From assembly GCA_029204225.1 (NCBI GenBank), contig CM055110.1, forward strand, positions 41,459,862-41,523,861: 64,000 bases of DNA. The letters run 5' to 3'. This DNA comes from Diphasiastrum complanatum. Taxonomy: Eukaryota > Streptophyta > Lycopodiopsida > Lycopodiales > Lycopodiaceae. Numbering within the stretch: position 1 is the first letter of the stretch; every line of letters begins with the position of its first letter. Below are positions 11,852 through 20,648 of this stretch, one piece after another. The notes below the pieces were generated by a model that made no database searches, was not told the origin of the DNA, and saw nothing but the letters and a program-made list of their open reading frames with translations. The position numbers and the translations under genes are program-made.

Positions 11852-12237
11852 GTGCTGCCCACAGTGTAAGCACGGGTGCGTCCACGGTCGGGGTGGTCGG
11901 CAGAACGGGGGACTTGATAAGTCAAAGTGTTGCCCTCGAGGTGTAAGCACGGTCAGTTCTCGCGGTTCGGGCCTGGCGCTGTCTGCACGTAGGACGGATG
12001 AGGCAAAGTGCTGCCTAGGTAGGTGAAAGCACGGTCTGTACCTTGTGGGGTGCGGGGCGACATATTCGAACTGTACGGGTTAACCATTGATACAGAGATG
12101 CTGCTCGAATTCGGGTGTAAAGCACGGGTGGTTAGCTGCCGGTGCGGGATAGCTGCCGATCGTTTAGCTATAAGGGCTATCGACCAAAAAGTGGTGGGGC
12201 GTGACTGAGGCAATGTGCTGCTTAATGGTGAAAGCAC
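11852..12237 (+). other. Leader array of five GTGCT...AGCAC stem-loops (copy 1)
   Basis: Five units of the form GTGCTGCC, 8-15 variable bases, then GTG(T/A)AAGCACGG occur at 11,852-11,873, 11,927-11,950, 12,008-12,032, 12,099-12,125 and 12,215-12,237. In each the 5' arm can pair with the AGCA(C) arm. The loops differ but the arms and the trailing CACGG are kept. The array lies between the primer site and gag, where LTR elements carry packaging and dimerisation signals. That role is an inference. Confidence 0.75.
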
Positions 12238-12539
12238 GGATGGTTGGATGGATGTTTCCCCGTGAGCTAATTCTGTGATAGATTTGTGTGGGCGCGGCTA
12301 GGCAAAGGTCCTACGTCCGGTCTTAGGGGGGGTTTGTGGCTTGAGAGGGATCCTCTGTGTTTTGCTTTGGTTGGTATGTTCCGTTTGTCGTGTGCTTGCT
12401 TGGACACAAATGACCTGGTTCCTACTTGGCTCTCAGGTGATGTGGGCGTGCTAAGTTTGAGGAAGGGGTATTTTCATTGAAGCTGATTTAATAAAGAAGA
12501 AAAGAGAGCTGTGGGGCCCGGCTGACAGAAGGGAGAGCT

Positions 12540-12556
12540 TCAAATATAAAAAGGAT
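12540..12556 (+). promoter_or_regulatory. TATA-like box just upstream of gag
   Basis: TCAAATATAAAAAGG lies about 45-50 bp before the gag ATG at 12,595, far downstream of the LTR. It is also present upstream of gag in copy 2 (near 47,995 on the minus strand). It could be a second promoter for gag, or chance in an AT-rich patch. Confidence 0.35.
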
Positions 12557-12594
12557 TGAGGCGATAATCTGTTGGAAGTACACCTCTGACTATA

Positions 12595-14073
12595 ATGGAG
12601 GACCATCTTGAAGAGTTACGAGCACTGACGGACGGAGAAGAGCTGACTCGAGAATACAGCTCTCGCATGCATCGAGATGGCACCAGGTCCAAGTCGAGAA
12701 AGAAAGAGCGTATGCACTCCACAGTGGCGCCCCTCCATGAAGAGATGGGTGGCCCTTCTGAACCTACACCAAGAGATGAACCCTTGCCAGAGGCACAACA
12801 GGACCTCTTTGAAGTGAAGATGCGGCAATACTTATCAAGCGCAATGACGGCTATGCTTAGCGAGGTGAAGAAGGATAGAGAAACCGAAAGGAAAGAATGG
12901 CAAACATCCTTGCGAGCCATGAATCTTACCCAAATTAACCTTGCTAGAGAAATGAGAGACGGGCTAACACAGCTCGAAGCCAGGTTTGAAGAGTTGGAAG
13001 CAACTAGGGAGAATGCAGTGCCGCCTCCTCCACAGATACCAAGAGAACCACGAGCGCGAACCACGGAGGGCCCAAGAAAGACTGCCAAAGTGAAAGCACC
13101 ACCTACTTTCAAAGGAGAGCGTGACATTCGAGTTGTGGAAGATTGGTTGTTTCACATGGACCATTACTTCCGTCTAATGAACACTCCTGAGGAAGAAAGA
13201 ACTGACTTGGCATTAGCATATTTTGAGGGCTACACTACAAATTGGTACCGGATGGCAGGAATGCATTTTCAAACATGGGACGCATTCAAAGCCGCGTTAC
13301 GAGAGGAGTTCATACCGAAGGATTCACACATGAGATTGAGGACAGAATTATCGGGGCTCAAACAGAAAGGGTCATTGCGAGAGTACCTCAATAGATTCAG
13401 ACAGAGTGTATGGGTTATTGAAGATATGTCTGAGGCGGACAAAACTCATTACCTATTGTCTGGAATGCAATCCTGGACCCTACGTGCGATAGACAGCTAC
13501 ATGCCCCATGATTTCAATTCAACTATTCGAGCGGCTGAAATGGTTTGTGATTATGAGAGCACATTGGCACCAGCTGCTCCTGCAACCTCAACAAGAGTAT
13601 TTAGTGGATCCAGACCGAGTCCGAGCTTCTTTTCAAGGGGGGACTCAGCTCCAAATGGCAACCAAGCCTCGAGTAGCATGAATAAATTCCCAACAAAAAC
13701 AGGGTTTGGCAACCAAGGCAACAATGGAGGGAACATGTTCCAGAGAAGAAACAATGTTGGACCTTCAACTAGTCACAGCAACAGCTCACCAACAGTGGGC
13801 AGTTCCATGCGTTGCTTCAACTGTCATCAGCAAGGTCACTCTTGGAGATCATGCCCCAAACCATTGAATAAGCAAATCATGGCTGCCATTGAAGGATTTG
13901 ATAGGATGGAGAGAGAGGCATTTGATCAAGAAGATGGTGAACAAGATGATGAAGAGGACCCAGAAACGGATTTGACGGAGTCTGACCTGAATGCCTTGCA
14001 ACAGATAGGGGCACTTGCGGCTTATCGTGAACATCTTATGGCGACTCCTGCGAGAGGATCCAAGTTATTGTAA
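12595..14073 (+). CDS. Gypsy gag polyprotein (492 aa), copy 1
   Basis: This is an intact gag. The N-terminal third is charged and helix-rich (about residues 60-150). A retrotransposon capsid domain follows (about 165-330), with DWLFHMDHYFRLM, a TNWYRMAG block and LREYLNRFRQSVW. A Ser/Asn-rich linker leads to a single CCHC zinc knuckle (CFNCHQQGHSWRSC, about 406-419) that would bind the element RNA, and the protein ends in an acidic tail. The start is the first ATG after the leader and is shared with copy 2. The stop (TAA, 14,071-14,073) stands where copy 2 has TAC, and the protease follows in the same frame, so gag and protease were originally one polyprotein. It forms the virus-like particle. 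Confidence 0.93.
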   Translation: MEDHLEELRALTDGEELTREYSSRMHRDGTRSKSRKKERMHSTVAPLHEEMGGPSEPTPRDEPLPEAQQDLFEVKMRQYLSSAMTAMLSEVKKDRETERKEWQTSLRAMNLTQINLAREMRDGLTQLEARFEELEATRENAVPPPPQIPREPRARTTEGPRKTAKVKAPPTFKGERDIRVVEDWLFHMDHYFRLMNTPEEERTDLALAYFEGYTTNWYRMAGMHFQTWDAFKAALREEFIPKDSHMRLRTELSGLKQKGSLREYLNRFRQSVWVIEDMSEADKTHYLLSGMQSWTLRAIDSYMPHDFNSTIRAAEMVCDYESTLAPAAPATSTRVFSGSRPSPSFFSRGDSAPNGNQASSSMNKFPTKTGFGNQGNNGGNMFQRRNNVGPSTSHSNSSPTVGSSMRCFNCHQQGHSWRSCPKPLNKQIMAAIEGFDRMEREAFDQEDGEQDDEEDPETDLTESDLNALQQIGALAAYREHLMATPARGSKLL

Positions 14074-14808
14074 CTGAAAGGCTGTATTCAAGGCAGGATC
14101 ATTTACTTCATGGTAGACCTGGGGGCGTCACATAACTACTTGTCAGAAAAACTGACAGGAGAATTGGACATCCAATGTGAAGAAAATGTGACTCCTATTT
14201 GTGTGGAGACCGCGAAAGGTACAATGACCACTTGTAGATTGGCAACCAACTTACCAATCTCTCTGGGAGCCTGGAAGAATCGACTAACGTTCACAATCTT
14301 GAAGATGGATGCCTTCGACGCTATTTTGGGATTAAGCTGGTTTAACGAACATGTGGTGGCCTTCTTGGCAAAAGGGGTTAACCTTGTGTTATTATATAAT
14401 GGCAGGAGACCTTGTGTCGTCAGAGCTGTGCCAGGGGACCAACTAGAAAGGAACAACACAAATGAACCTGAGCCAACCATTCCTCCCAATCTCATTCACC
14501 TATTTAACGAAGGACAACCAACAGTGACAGACCAGCTGACACGGGAACAAATGGAGCCAAAATTGCCTATAGTCTCTACATCAAAGATGAATTCAAGTGC
14601 CGATGCAGAGCTCAAGGAGCTCACCTTGTGTGACCAAGCGAAAACTCACTTTTTTAATGAAAGACATCCAACAGTGACAAACCAGCTGACGCGAGGTCAA
14701 ATGGAGCCAACATTGCCTGCAGTTTCTACGTCAAAGGTGAATCTAAGTGCCGATGCAGAGCTCAAGGAGCTCAACCTGGACGACCAAACGAAATATCTAG
14801 AGTCCTAG
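14074..14808 (+). CDS. Gypsy protease domain with altered active site, copy 1
   Basis: This frame continues gag across one stop codon; the first ATG is at 14,110. The retropepsin-like fold is recognisable from VDLGASHNYLSEKL near the start and AILGLSWFNEH (about 80 residues on). The expected D-S/T-G catalytic triad reads D-L-G, and copy 2 has the same change, so the enzyme is probably inactive and this was already so in their common ancestor. The C-terminal tail contains two tandem copies of a roughly 49-residue unit (FNEGQPTVTDQLTREQ and FFNERHPTVTNQLTRGQ, starting near 14,502 and 14,649). No RT follows; the frame ends at 14,808, 354 bp before the polypurine tract. Confidence 0.85.
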   Translation: MKGCIQGRIIYFMVDLGASHNYLSEKLTGELDIQCEENVTPICVETAKGTMTTCRLATNLPISLGAWKNRLTFTILKMDAFDAILGLSWFNEHVVAFLAKGVNLVLLYNGRRPCVVRAVPGDQLERNNTNEPEPTIPPNLIHLFNEGQPTVTDQLTREQMEPKLPIVSTSKMNSSADAELKELTLCDQAKTHFFNERHPTVTNQLTRGQMEPTLPAVSTSKVNLSADAELKELNLDDQTKYLES

Positions 14809-15162
14809 GGGACTCATCCAGATGTGCGACGACAACGACATATCTGAGGCTTAAGGGAGCCGTGAGTACCTTTTTCTTTCATGCTAATAAAGTAAGCCGC
14901 ATTTCTCATTGAGGAGTGAGCTTCAGTTTGATGTCTAAGTACAGCAGCTTCACACAGGTTTTACGTAAGTGAACTAGATCCACACTTTTCCTGTGCTGGG
15001 TGTAAAACACAATATCATTACTCTGCTTTACAGTTGGTTTCCTTTGGCCGGTGAATCAAGCCCGTGCCCTTGTATATGTGACTAAAGTCTGGCCGGTGAA
15101 TTAAGCCCGTGCCATGAGTCTTAGGTTCTAGTTTGGCCCTGATGAGGACATCAGCTTTCTCA

Positions 15163-15175
15163 AACGAGGGGAGGA
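15163..15175 (+). promoter_or_regulatory. Polypurine tract, copy 1
   Basis: AACGAGGGGAGGA lies directly before the TGTTG of the 3' LTR. The same tract precedes the 3' LTR in copy 2 (45,373-45,385, minus) and copy 3 (55,177-55,189). Confidence 0.88.
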
Positions 15176-16095
15176 TGTTGTAAAGCTGACTTGGGTGCAC
15201 CCAGCGTGCCCTGTAAGACTCAAAGGGGTGACACTCCCTAAGGTCCCAGAGCAAGTTAGAATGTCAAGGACTGAGCCTCCGACCTGTGGTGAGCCAGTCA
15301 AGTAGTCACAAAGTCATGAGCTAGCTCTGGAGCTCGAGTCATGGCCTAGTCAGGAAAGCAGGTTGATTCGGCCGCCGGGACGGCTCCCGGGACCCATGTC
15401 CGGGAGCCAGACTGATTCTGCCAGACTTGCCAGGCTTAATCAGCAAAATAAAAACTAAGTCCTAAAAAGCGTGCTTTACCAGAAAGCACTATGTTTCAAA
15501 CCAGAGGGGGTGCGCCGAATCACAGCAGAACTATAGGGGGAGTCCGGCAGACAGAAACTTGGGCAGCTCAACCAGCGCCAGGAATCCAGTCGCCAGGTCT
15601 CAGCTCCCTCTACCAGCACGAGCCAGGCACAATGCCCAGCACGTGTTGGTGGCCCCGAGACCGGTCAGTCTATGTATGAATGTAACCTCTTCCAAATCTA
15701 ATAAAGTTGATCCTTGGGGATGATTACCATTTCGGTTTCGCCTCCGGGACTGGTCCAAGTGGAAGGACCCTTGCTACAACCTTTTTGCGTCGCTGGCGCC
15801 TAAGGGTCCCTGTCATCGACATGGGGCTTGCCGCTATGCCAATTGGTCAGTTTGGCGACCACTATGCCTTGGATTTCATGTGTGGCTTGTCTTTGCCTTT
15901 GGTTACCTTTTGGGGACGGATTCTGAGTTGGCTTTCGGGTTGGTTGGGATTCCAGTTTTCTTAAGTCTGAATGGTTAAGCTTGTTACGTTTCTGAGTTGG
16001 CTTTTATGTAAGTGCATGATGGATGAATGTTAGACTTAAGCGCGTGTTGGGGAAACCGCTCAAGTCCCAGCGCCCTTTGAGGCGCCGGCGCAACA
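15176..16095 (+). repeat. Gypsy copy 1, 3' LTR
   Basis: This 920-bp direct repeat of 10,829-11,760 lacks the short GTTCCCTAGC duplication seen in the left LTR. Confidence 0.95.
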
Positions 16096-16138
16096 CTCTC
16101 TCTACCCCTCTTCTGCTCTCTCTCTCCTTCGGTTACCT

Positions 16139-16200
<62 letters not shown>

Positions 16201-16375
16201 CCCTGTTCGGTTACCTCCTCGCGACTTCGGCTACCTCTTTTCTCTCTCTACCCCTCTTCGGTCAACTGCTCTCTCTCCTTCGGTTACTTGCTCTCTCTCT
16301 CTACCCCTTTTCAGTTACCTCCTCTCTTTGTCTCTAACCCTCTTCGGTTACCTCTTTTCTCTCTCTACCTATTCC
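16096..16375. repeat. CT-rich microsatellite/minisatellite
   Basis: A pure (CT)n run at about 16,139-16,197 is followed by imperfect repeats of CTCTCTCTACCCCT and CTTCGGTTACCTC. It continues the CT-rich array at 10,640-10,828 and was split by the gypsy copy 1 insertion. Confidence 0.9.
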
Positions 16376-16760
16376 CTGCCTGAGAAAAAAATTTCGTTTT
16401 CTCAAAAAAAAAATTACGGTTGCCACAATCCTTCACGAGCACCCAAATGCACCATATAGATAGCCGTCAAAAAAATTTACCGTAAAACTTCTTAATTTTA
16501 TACGGTTCTTGCAATTTCTCCCGAGCACCAAAACATTTCTTGGATTTCAAACTTTATAGAATCTAGTTTATAATTTTTTTTAAGAACCCCTCTATTCTAA
16601 GTTGTCTAAATTCAACTTTACTTTCACTCTTTAACTCTACATAACTTTTTTTATTTGAGCTCAAAATTCAGTGAAGTAAAAGAAAAGTGTTCAGAACGAT
16701 AAGACAAATTCACCAAGACTATCCAAATTACTGTTGTAATACTTCGGAATGGGTGGTAAA
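16376..16760. other. AT-rich non-coding stretch
   Basis: I see no gene or recognisable repeat here. It may be the leader of the gag fragment that follows. Confidence 0.4.
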
Positions 16761-16772
16761 GGAAAATAGACA

Positions 16773-17072
16773 GTGGATAAAAATAACCCACCTCAAGACA
16801 ACTTGCCTACTGATGAAACGATGGAAGAACTGCAGGTTTCAAACCAGCAAGAAAACATACTAAACAAGATGCAAGCCACACAAGATCTGATAGTGGCAAT
16901 GTTGCAAGAAATGAGACAAGATCGGCAAGAAATGAAACAAAATCGACAAGATGATGAGATGAAATGGACAAAATTGTTTGATAGCCTAGCTGGTAGCCAA
17001 GAAAAGATTGCGGGAGCTGGCCAAAGATATGATGAGCCATCCACATCGTTCCAACTATCATCTCCGTTGTAA
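16773..17072 (+). pseudogene. Possible gag N-terminal fragment
   Basis: This open frame of 99 codons begins with GTG, not ATG, and encodes a charged, glutamine-rich helical protein (LQEMRQDRQEMKQNRQDDE) like the N-terminal coiled coil of gypsy gag proteins. It ends at the inverted LTR pieces at 17.1 kb. No capsid or zinc knuckle is present. A relation to gag is plausible but not proven. Confidence 0.4.
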
Positions 17073-17104
17073 AATGTAACATCCTCTCAGGACGTCCGGA
17101 GAAT

Positions 17105-17270
17105 TCGGGGCCACCAACACATGCTGGGCATTGTGCCTGGCTCGTGTTGGTAGAGGGAGCTGAGACCTGGCGACTGGATTCATGGCGCTGGTTGAGCTGC
17201 CCAAGTTTCTGTCTACCGGACTCCCTCTATAGTTCTGCTGTGATTCGGCGCACCCCCTCTGTTCTGAAAC
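17105..17270 (-). repeat. Inverted gypsy LTR fragment
   Basis: This is the reverse complement of the middle of the copy 1 LTR (about 11,157-11,325), running from CGGGGCCACCAACAC to CTGAAAC. It forms the left arm of an inverted repeat with 17,298-17,860. Confidence 0.88.
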
Positions 17271-17297
17271 TTCTGGGACCCAGGTCCAGGAGTCCAG

Positions 17298-17860
17298 TTG
17301 ATTCTGCCCACCGGGACGGCTCCCGGGACCCATGTCTGGGAGCCAGAATGATTCTGCTAGGCTTGCCAGGCTTAATCAACAAAATAAAAACTAAATCCAA
17401 AAAAGCGTGCTTTACGTACTAGATTCCAAGACTGAGGGGGCACGCCGAATCACACCAGAACTATAGGGGGAGCTCGACAAACAAAAACTTGAGCAGCTCC
17501 AGGAATCTAGTCATTAGGTCTCAGCTCCCCCTACCAACGCGAGCTAGTCACAATGCCCAGCACGTGGTGGTGGCCCCGAGACCAATCAGTCTATGTATGA
17601 ATGTAACCTCTTTCAAATTTAATAAGTTGATCCTTGGGGATGATTACCATTTCGGTTTCACCTCCAAGACTGGTCCAAGTGGAAGGACCCTTACTACAAC
17701 CTTTTTGCGTCGTTGGCACCTAAGGGTCCACGTCACCGACGTGTGGCTCGTCGTTATGCCATTTAGTCAGTTCGGCGACCATTATGCCTTGGGTTTCATG
17801 TGTGGCTTGTCTTTGCCTTTGGTTATCTTTTGGGGACGGATTCTAAGTTGGCTTTCAGGT
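17298..17860 (+). repeat. Gypsy LTR fragment, plus orientation
   Basis: It matches the copy 1 LTR from about 11,030 to 11,605, with more substitutions than the LTRs of copies 1-3. It lacks both LTR ends and has no element attached. Confidence 0.88.
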
Positions 17861-17924
17861 AACCAACATTGAGATCCAACCTGGCGCCATGCCAGATCGG
17901 GGGTCCAATGTGGGTGACTTCCCT

Positions 17925-18050
17925 CCAAGCAAGCCACCCGACATACATCAAACTTAACTAACTCGAAGCTTCGTTACAAATGAGTAACATTCATTCCAAG
18001 CAAGTCATTTGACTTACATCAGACTTAACTAACTGAAAGCTTCCCTCTGA
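17925..18050. repeat. Two tandem units of about 71 bp
   Basis: CCAAGCAAGCCACCCGACAT (17,925) and CCAAGCAAGTCATTTGACTT (17,996) each open a unit sharing ACATCA(A/G)ACTTAACTAACT. The rest of 17,861-18,552 shows no gene. The segment around 18.0-18.4 kb could be the 3' LTR of the minus-strand element that follows, but I could not fix its borders. Confidence 0.7.
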
Positions 18051-18552
18051 GTCTTCAAGCACTGCATCCAGATCCACGAAGTGCGTTGGCATGAGAGAAA
18101 TATTATTCTCCCACGAGTAATTGTCTCGCTTACTAGCGGACTTGTGGATCTTCAGATCCTATTCAAAATTGTGTCGCATGCAGGCGGACATATATTCTGT
18201 GTTTTTGACTTCTTGCTTACTAGCATCAGACTACTTCATGTCTGTATGTTGATCAAGTATCATCCAGTAAGTATATAGTCGCCTCTTGTAACCTTCTAGA
18301 TTAGAGTGACTAAAACATCTACAGCTAATCATGAATTACAAGAGTGGCAGATTAGCCACGACCTAAAGTGTATCTGCTGATGTCATGCTATCATATCAGA
18401 TATCTGTACTTCTGGGTACTTGCATGATCTTCCTGGTCCTTCTTGGAGCATGAGGACAGAGAAGGGTGTCGCGACAATTTTTGAGTCGTTTGACTTTCTC
18501 GTCGTCTGACTTTCTCTTGTTGTACTGTGAAAAATTCTCTTTCGTGAATTTT

Positions 18553-19662
18553 TCATGTTGGTGTCTTTCCGTCAGGATGTTCGCGAACATTTTCGCTTTG
18601 TGTCTTTTGACTTTCGCGTTTGAGAACATTTTCGTCAGGCATAGGGCTAAAATCTAGCAAAGCTTTGGTAATAGAAACGTTTTGTTTCTTCAGCTCCCTC
18701 TCAAAGCATGATAGCTTGACGACCCCAAGACTGCTCCTCTGTCTCTCAAAAAGTCCTTTGTCTAGAGCCTTTGTGAAGATGTCAACAACCATGTCTTTCG
18801 TTCCGATGAAGGTGGTCTGCAACGTATTATAATGTTGCTTAGCTTGTTTCTTCGTCATTGATCTTGTGATCTTGTCTTCCTTCAATATAACTACTTTTGG
18901 CAGTTTTATTGTTGGTTCATCATAAATATCATGTATTCCAAATCTGGTAGGATCCATGTGATTTAGAACCTGTTCATCAGTAAGTTCTGCATTGTCATCA
19001 TAAGTCAAGGCGTGACTAACATGAATAAGTTCATCTTCAATGGGATCCGTTGATATCCAAGCTACATTCAGCACATTCAAAGGAAAAGTGATAGGTGTAT
19101 CCAAGGTTCGATCCAATAATGAAATCTCGTTCAAGTTGGACTGGTTATCTTGTTGACACATGTATCCTGCTGTATAATCAATTGTTGCAAGAGCTTGATT
19201 CCAGTTGATAGTATCGATTTGAGAGTCATAATGACCTCCCCAATTTTTTACTGGTCGGTCACAGGTATGATCTGTTGTTGATGAATCATCATCCTCTTTT
19301 TGGGCTACTAGTTTGATAGTCCAAGTGATCGGATCAACTTTGACTGCATGTTCACAATTTTTAAAAGTGATTTTTCCGGTACCCCAATTATGAATTACTT
19401 GCGCAACACGTAACCATGGGCATCCTAGTAGGACTCGATAGACATTTGGTGCATCAGGTAAGTCCATTACTACAAAAGTAATGACAAATTGTACTCTAGC
19501 AATTTTGACAAGTATGTCTTCAACCATTCCTGGTGGACGAACTGTCGTTTGATCAGTTAGCTTAATGGCAAAAATCGCAGGCTTTGTTAAAATTAGGTTA
19601 ACTCCTAAACCTCCATCTATCACGGCTGCTTCTTTAGAAAATCGCCTATGTTGTATCGACAT
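18553..19662 (-). pseudogene. Gypsy-type protease frame ending in a copia RNase H tail
   Basis: This is an open frame of 369 codons. The first part resembles the aspartic protease of plant gypsy elements: a degenerate active site (VIDGGLGVNLIL where D-S/T-G is expected), PNVYRVLLGCPWLRVA and HNWGTGKITF. After a linker (about residue 290) the frame reads TKDMVVDIFTKALDKGLFE, the typical extreme C-terminus of copia RNase H. Gypsy and copia order their domains differently, so these two parts do not belong together in any normal element. No RT or integrase lies between them. It lies downstream of the zinc knuckle and gag frames at 20.0-22.8 kb on the same strand. Confidence 0.7.
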
Positions 19663-19722
19663 AGTGATATTTTTTATTCACTTTTCCAGACGGCTCCTAC
19701 ATGGAGTACCTCATTAGATTCT

Positions 19723-20052
19723 TCAAATCCGGCACAGAAAAAGTGGTTCTTGATTGACTTCTGGTTTGATCTGAGTTAACTTCTGTGCTAATACTTCTTT
19801 TGCTTTCGGCACCAGTTTCAAAAATTTTCCCAATGTAATATTTATCTTACTAGATAAAATATTCATGAGTAACTTTGTTTGCAACGCTTCTGATTCAATC
19901 ATCTTGAAGGGTTCTTCATGATGAGGAAACTGAGTATTCATATCTGTATGTGGATTATTTGGTGGCTGCACATGTGAAGAATGGATTTTGATTGCAGCTT
20001 TAGCGGCTTCAAACTCCTCTTCCTCTTGCAAATGTTTAATCCATTGCCTCAT
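19723..20052 (-). pseudogene. Gypsy gag-pol linker fragment
   Basis: This open frame (109 codons) is rich in Lys, Glu and Gln (MRQWIKHLQEEEEFEAAK). It lies between the zinc knuckle frame and the protease frame and slightly overlaps the former, so it is the region between nucleocapsid and protease. The motif EALQTKLLMNILSSKINITL is typical of the stretch before the protease in such gag proteins, though I do not assign a lineage. Confidence 0.5.
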
Positions 20053-20648
20053 ATCCTGGTATCTCCGCTTTTTTGCATGGAGATTTGGATAGACTCTAGA
20101 TGAGTTGGTATGTCAGTTGATCGTATAGAATCAACAAGTACTGGATCTGCTACCAGTTCTTTTTGCTTCTGAGTTCTAGTAACCACCATCAAAGGTATAC
20201 TTGGTTTAGGTTGAACTGCTAGTCTTTGCTTGATTGTTATCAAATTTACAAGAGCTGTAGCCGGTGGTGGCTTCGGTCTTGCTGGACACTCCTTGTAGCA
20301 ATGCCCATAACCACAATCACGATAGAATGGTACAAATTTGCCTTTGTTTGGACATTCTGCAACTTTGTGAGTTTCTCCACATGCAAAGCATCCAAGCGGC
20401 GTTCTAGTCCAATTTCTAGATGTTTGTTGTTGTGCGGCAACATAAATAGCATATTGTTCTGAAGGACCGCTATCATTACTGTAATTCCATTGCTCGTTAT
20501 CTCTATCACATTCTGGTTCCATCAAATTAGCAGAAAGAGCCAATTGTGTTGGTGGGGCTGGTAAAGCTAATTGTTCCGGATATCCAAGAGCAGATTGACG
20601 AGGTCTGGCTATCGGATTCCCTCCATAATGGGATTCTCGATATCTCAT
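20049..20648 (-). pseudogene. Gypsy gag C-terminal part with two zinc knuckles
   Basis: Two knuckle-like motifs are visible: CFACGETHKVAECP (a normal CX2CX4HX4C) and YRDCGYGHCYKECP, in which the first Cys has been lost. They would form the nucleocapsid that binds element RNA. The N-terminal part is rich in Tyr, Arg, Gly and Pro. It is separated by about 1.4 kb from the capsid part at 22.1-22.8 kb. Confidence 0.75.

Larger units (their letters stand above)
10829..16095 (+). mobile_element. Gypsy copy 1: complete LTR element with gag-protease only
   Basis: This 5,267-bp element has a 5' LTR (10,829-11,760), an initiator-Met-like primer site, a structured leader, gag, protease, a polypurine tract and a 3' LTR (15,176-16,095). 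The flanking five bases CTCTC (10,824-10,828 and 16,096-16,100) form a perfect target duplication. Reverse transcriptase, RNase H and integrase are entirely absent between the protease and the polypurine tract, so it is non-autonomous. The LTRs differ mainly by a short duplicated stretch near the 5' end of the left LTR and a handful of substitutions, suggesting a fairly recent insertion. Copy 2 (44,454-49,699) has the same design. Confidence 0.95.

Noticed and set aside
16023-16337. Open frame of 104 codons
   Set aside because: It is created by reading a CT microsatellite (poly Ser-Leu) after the LTR end.
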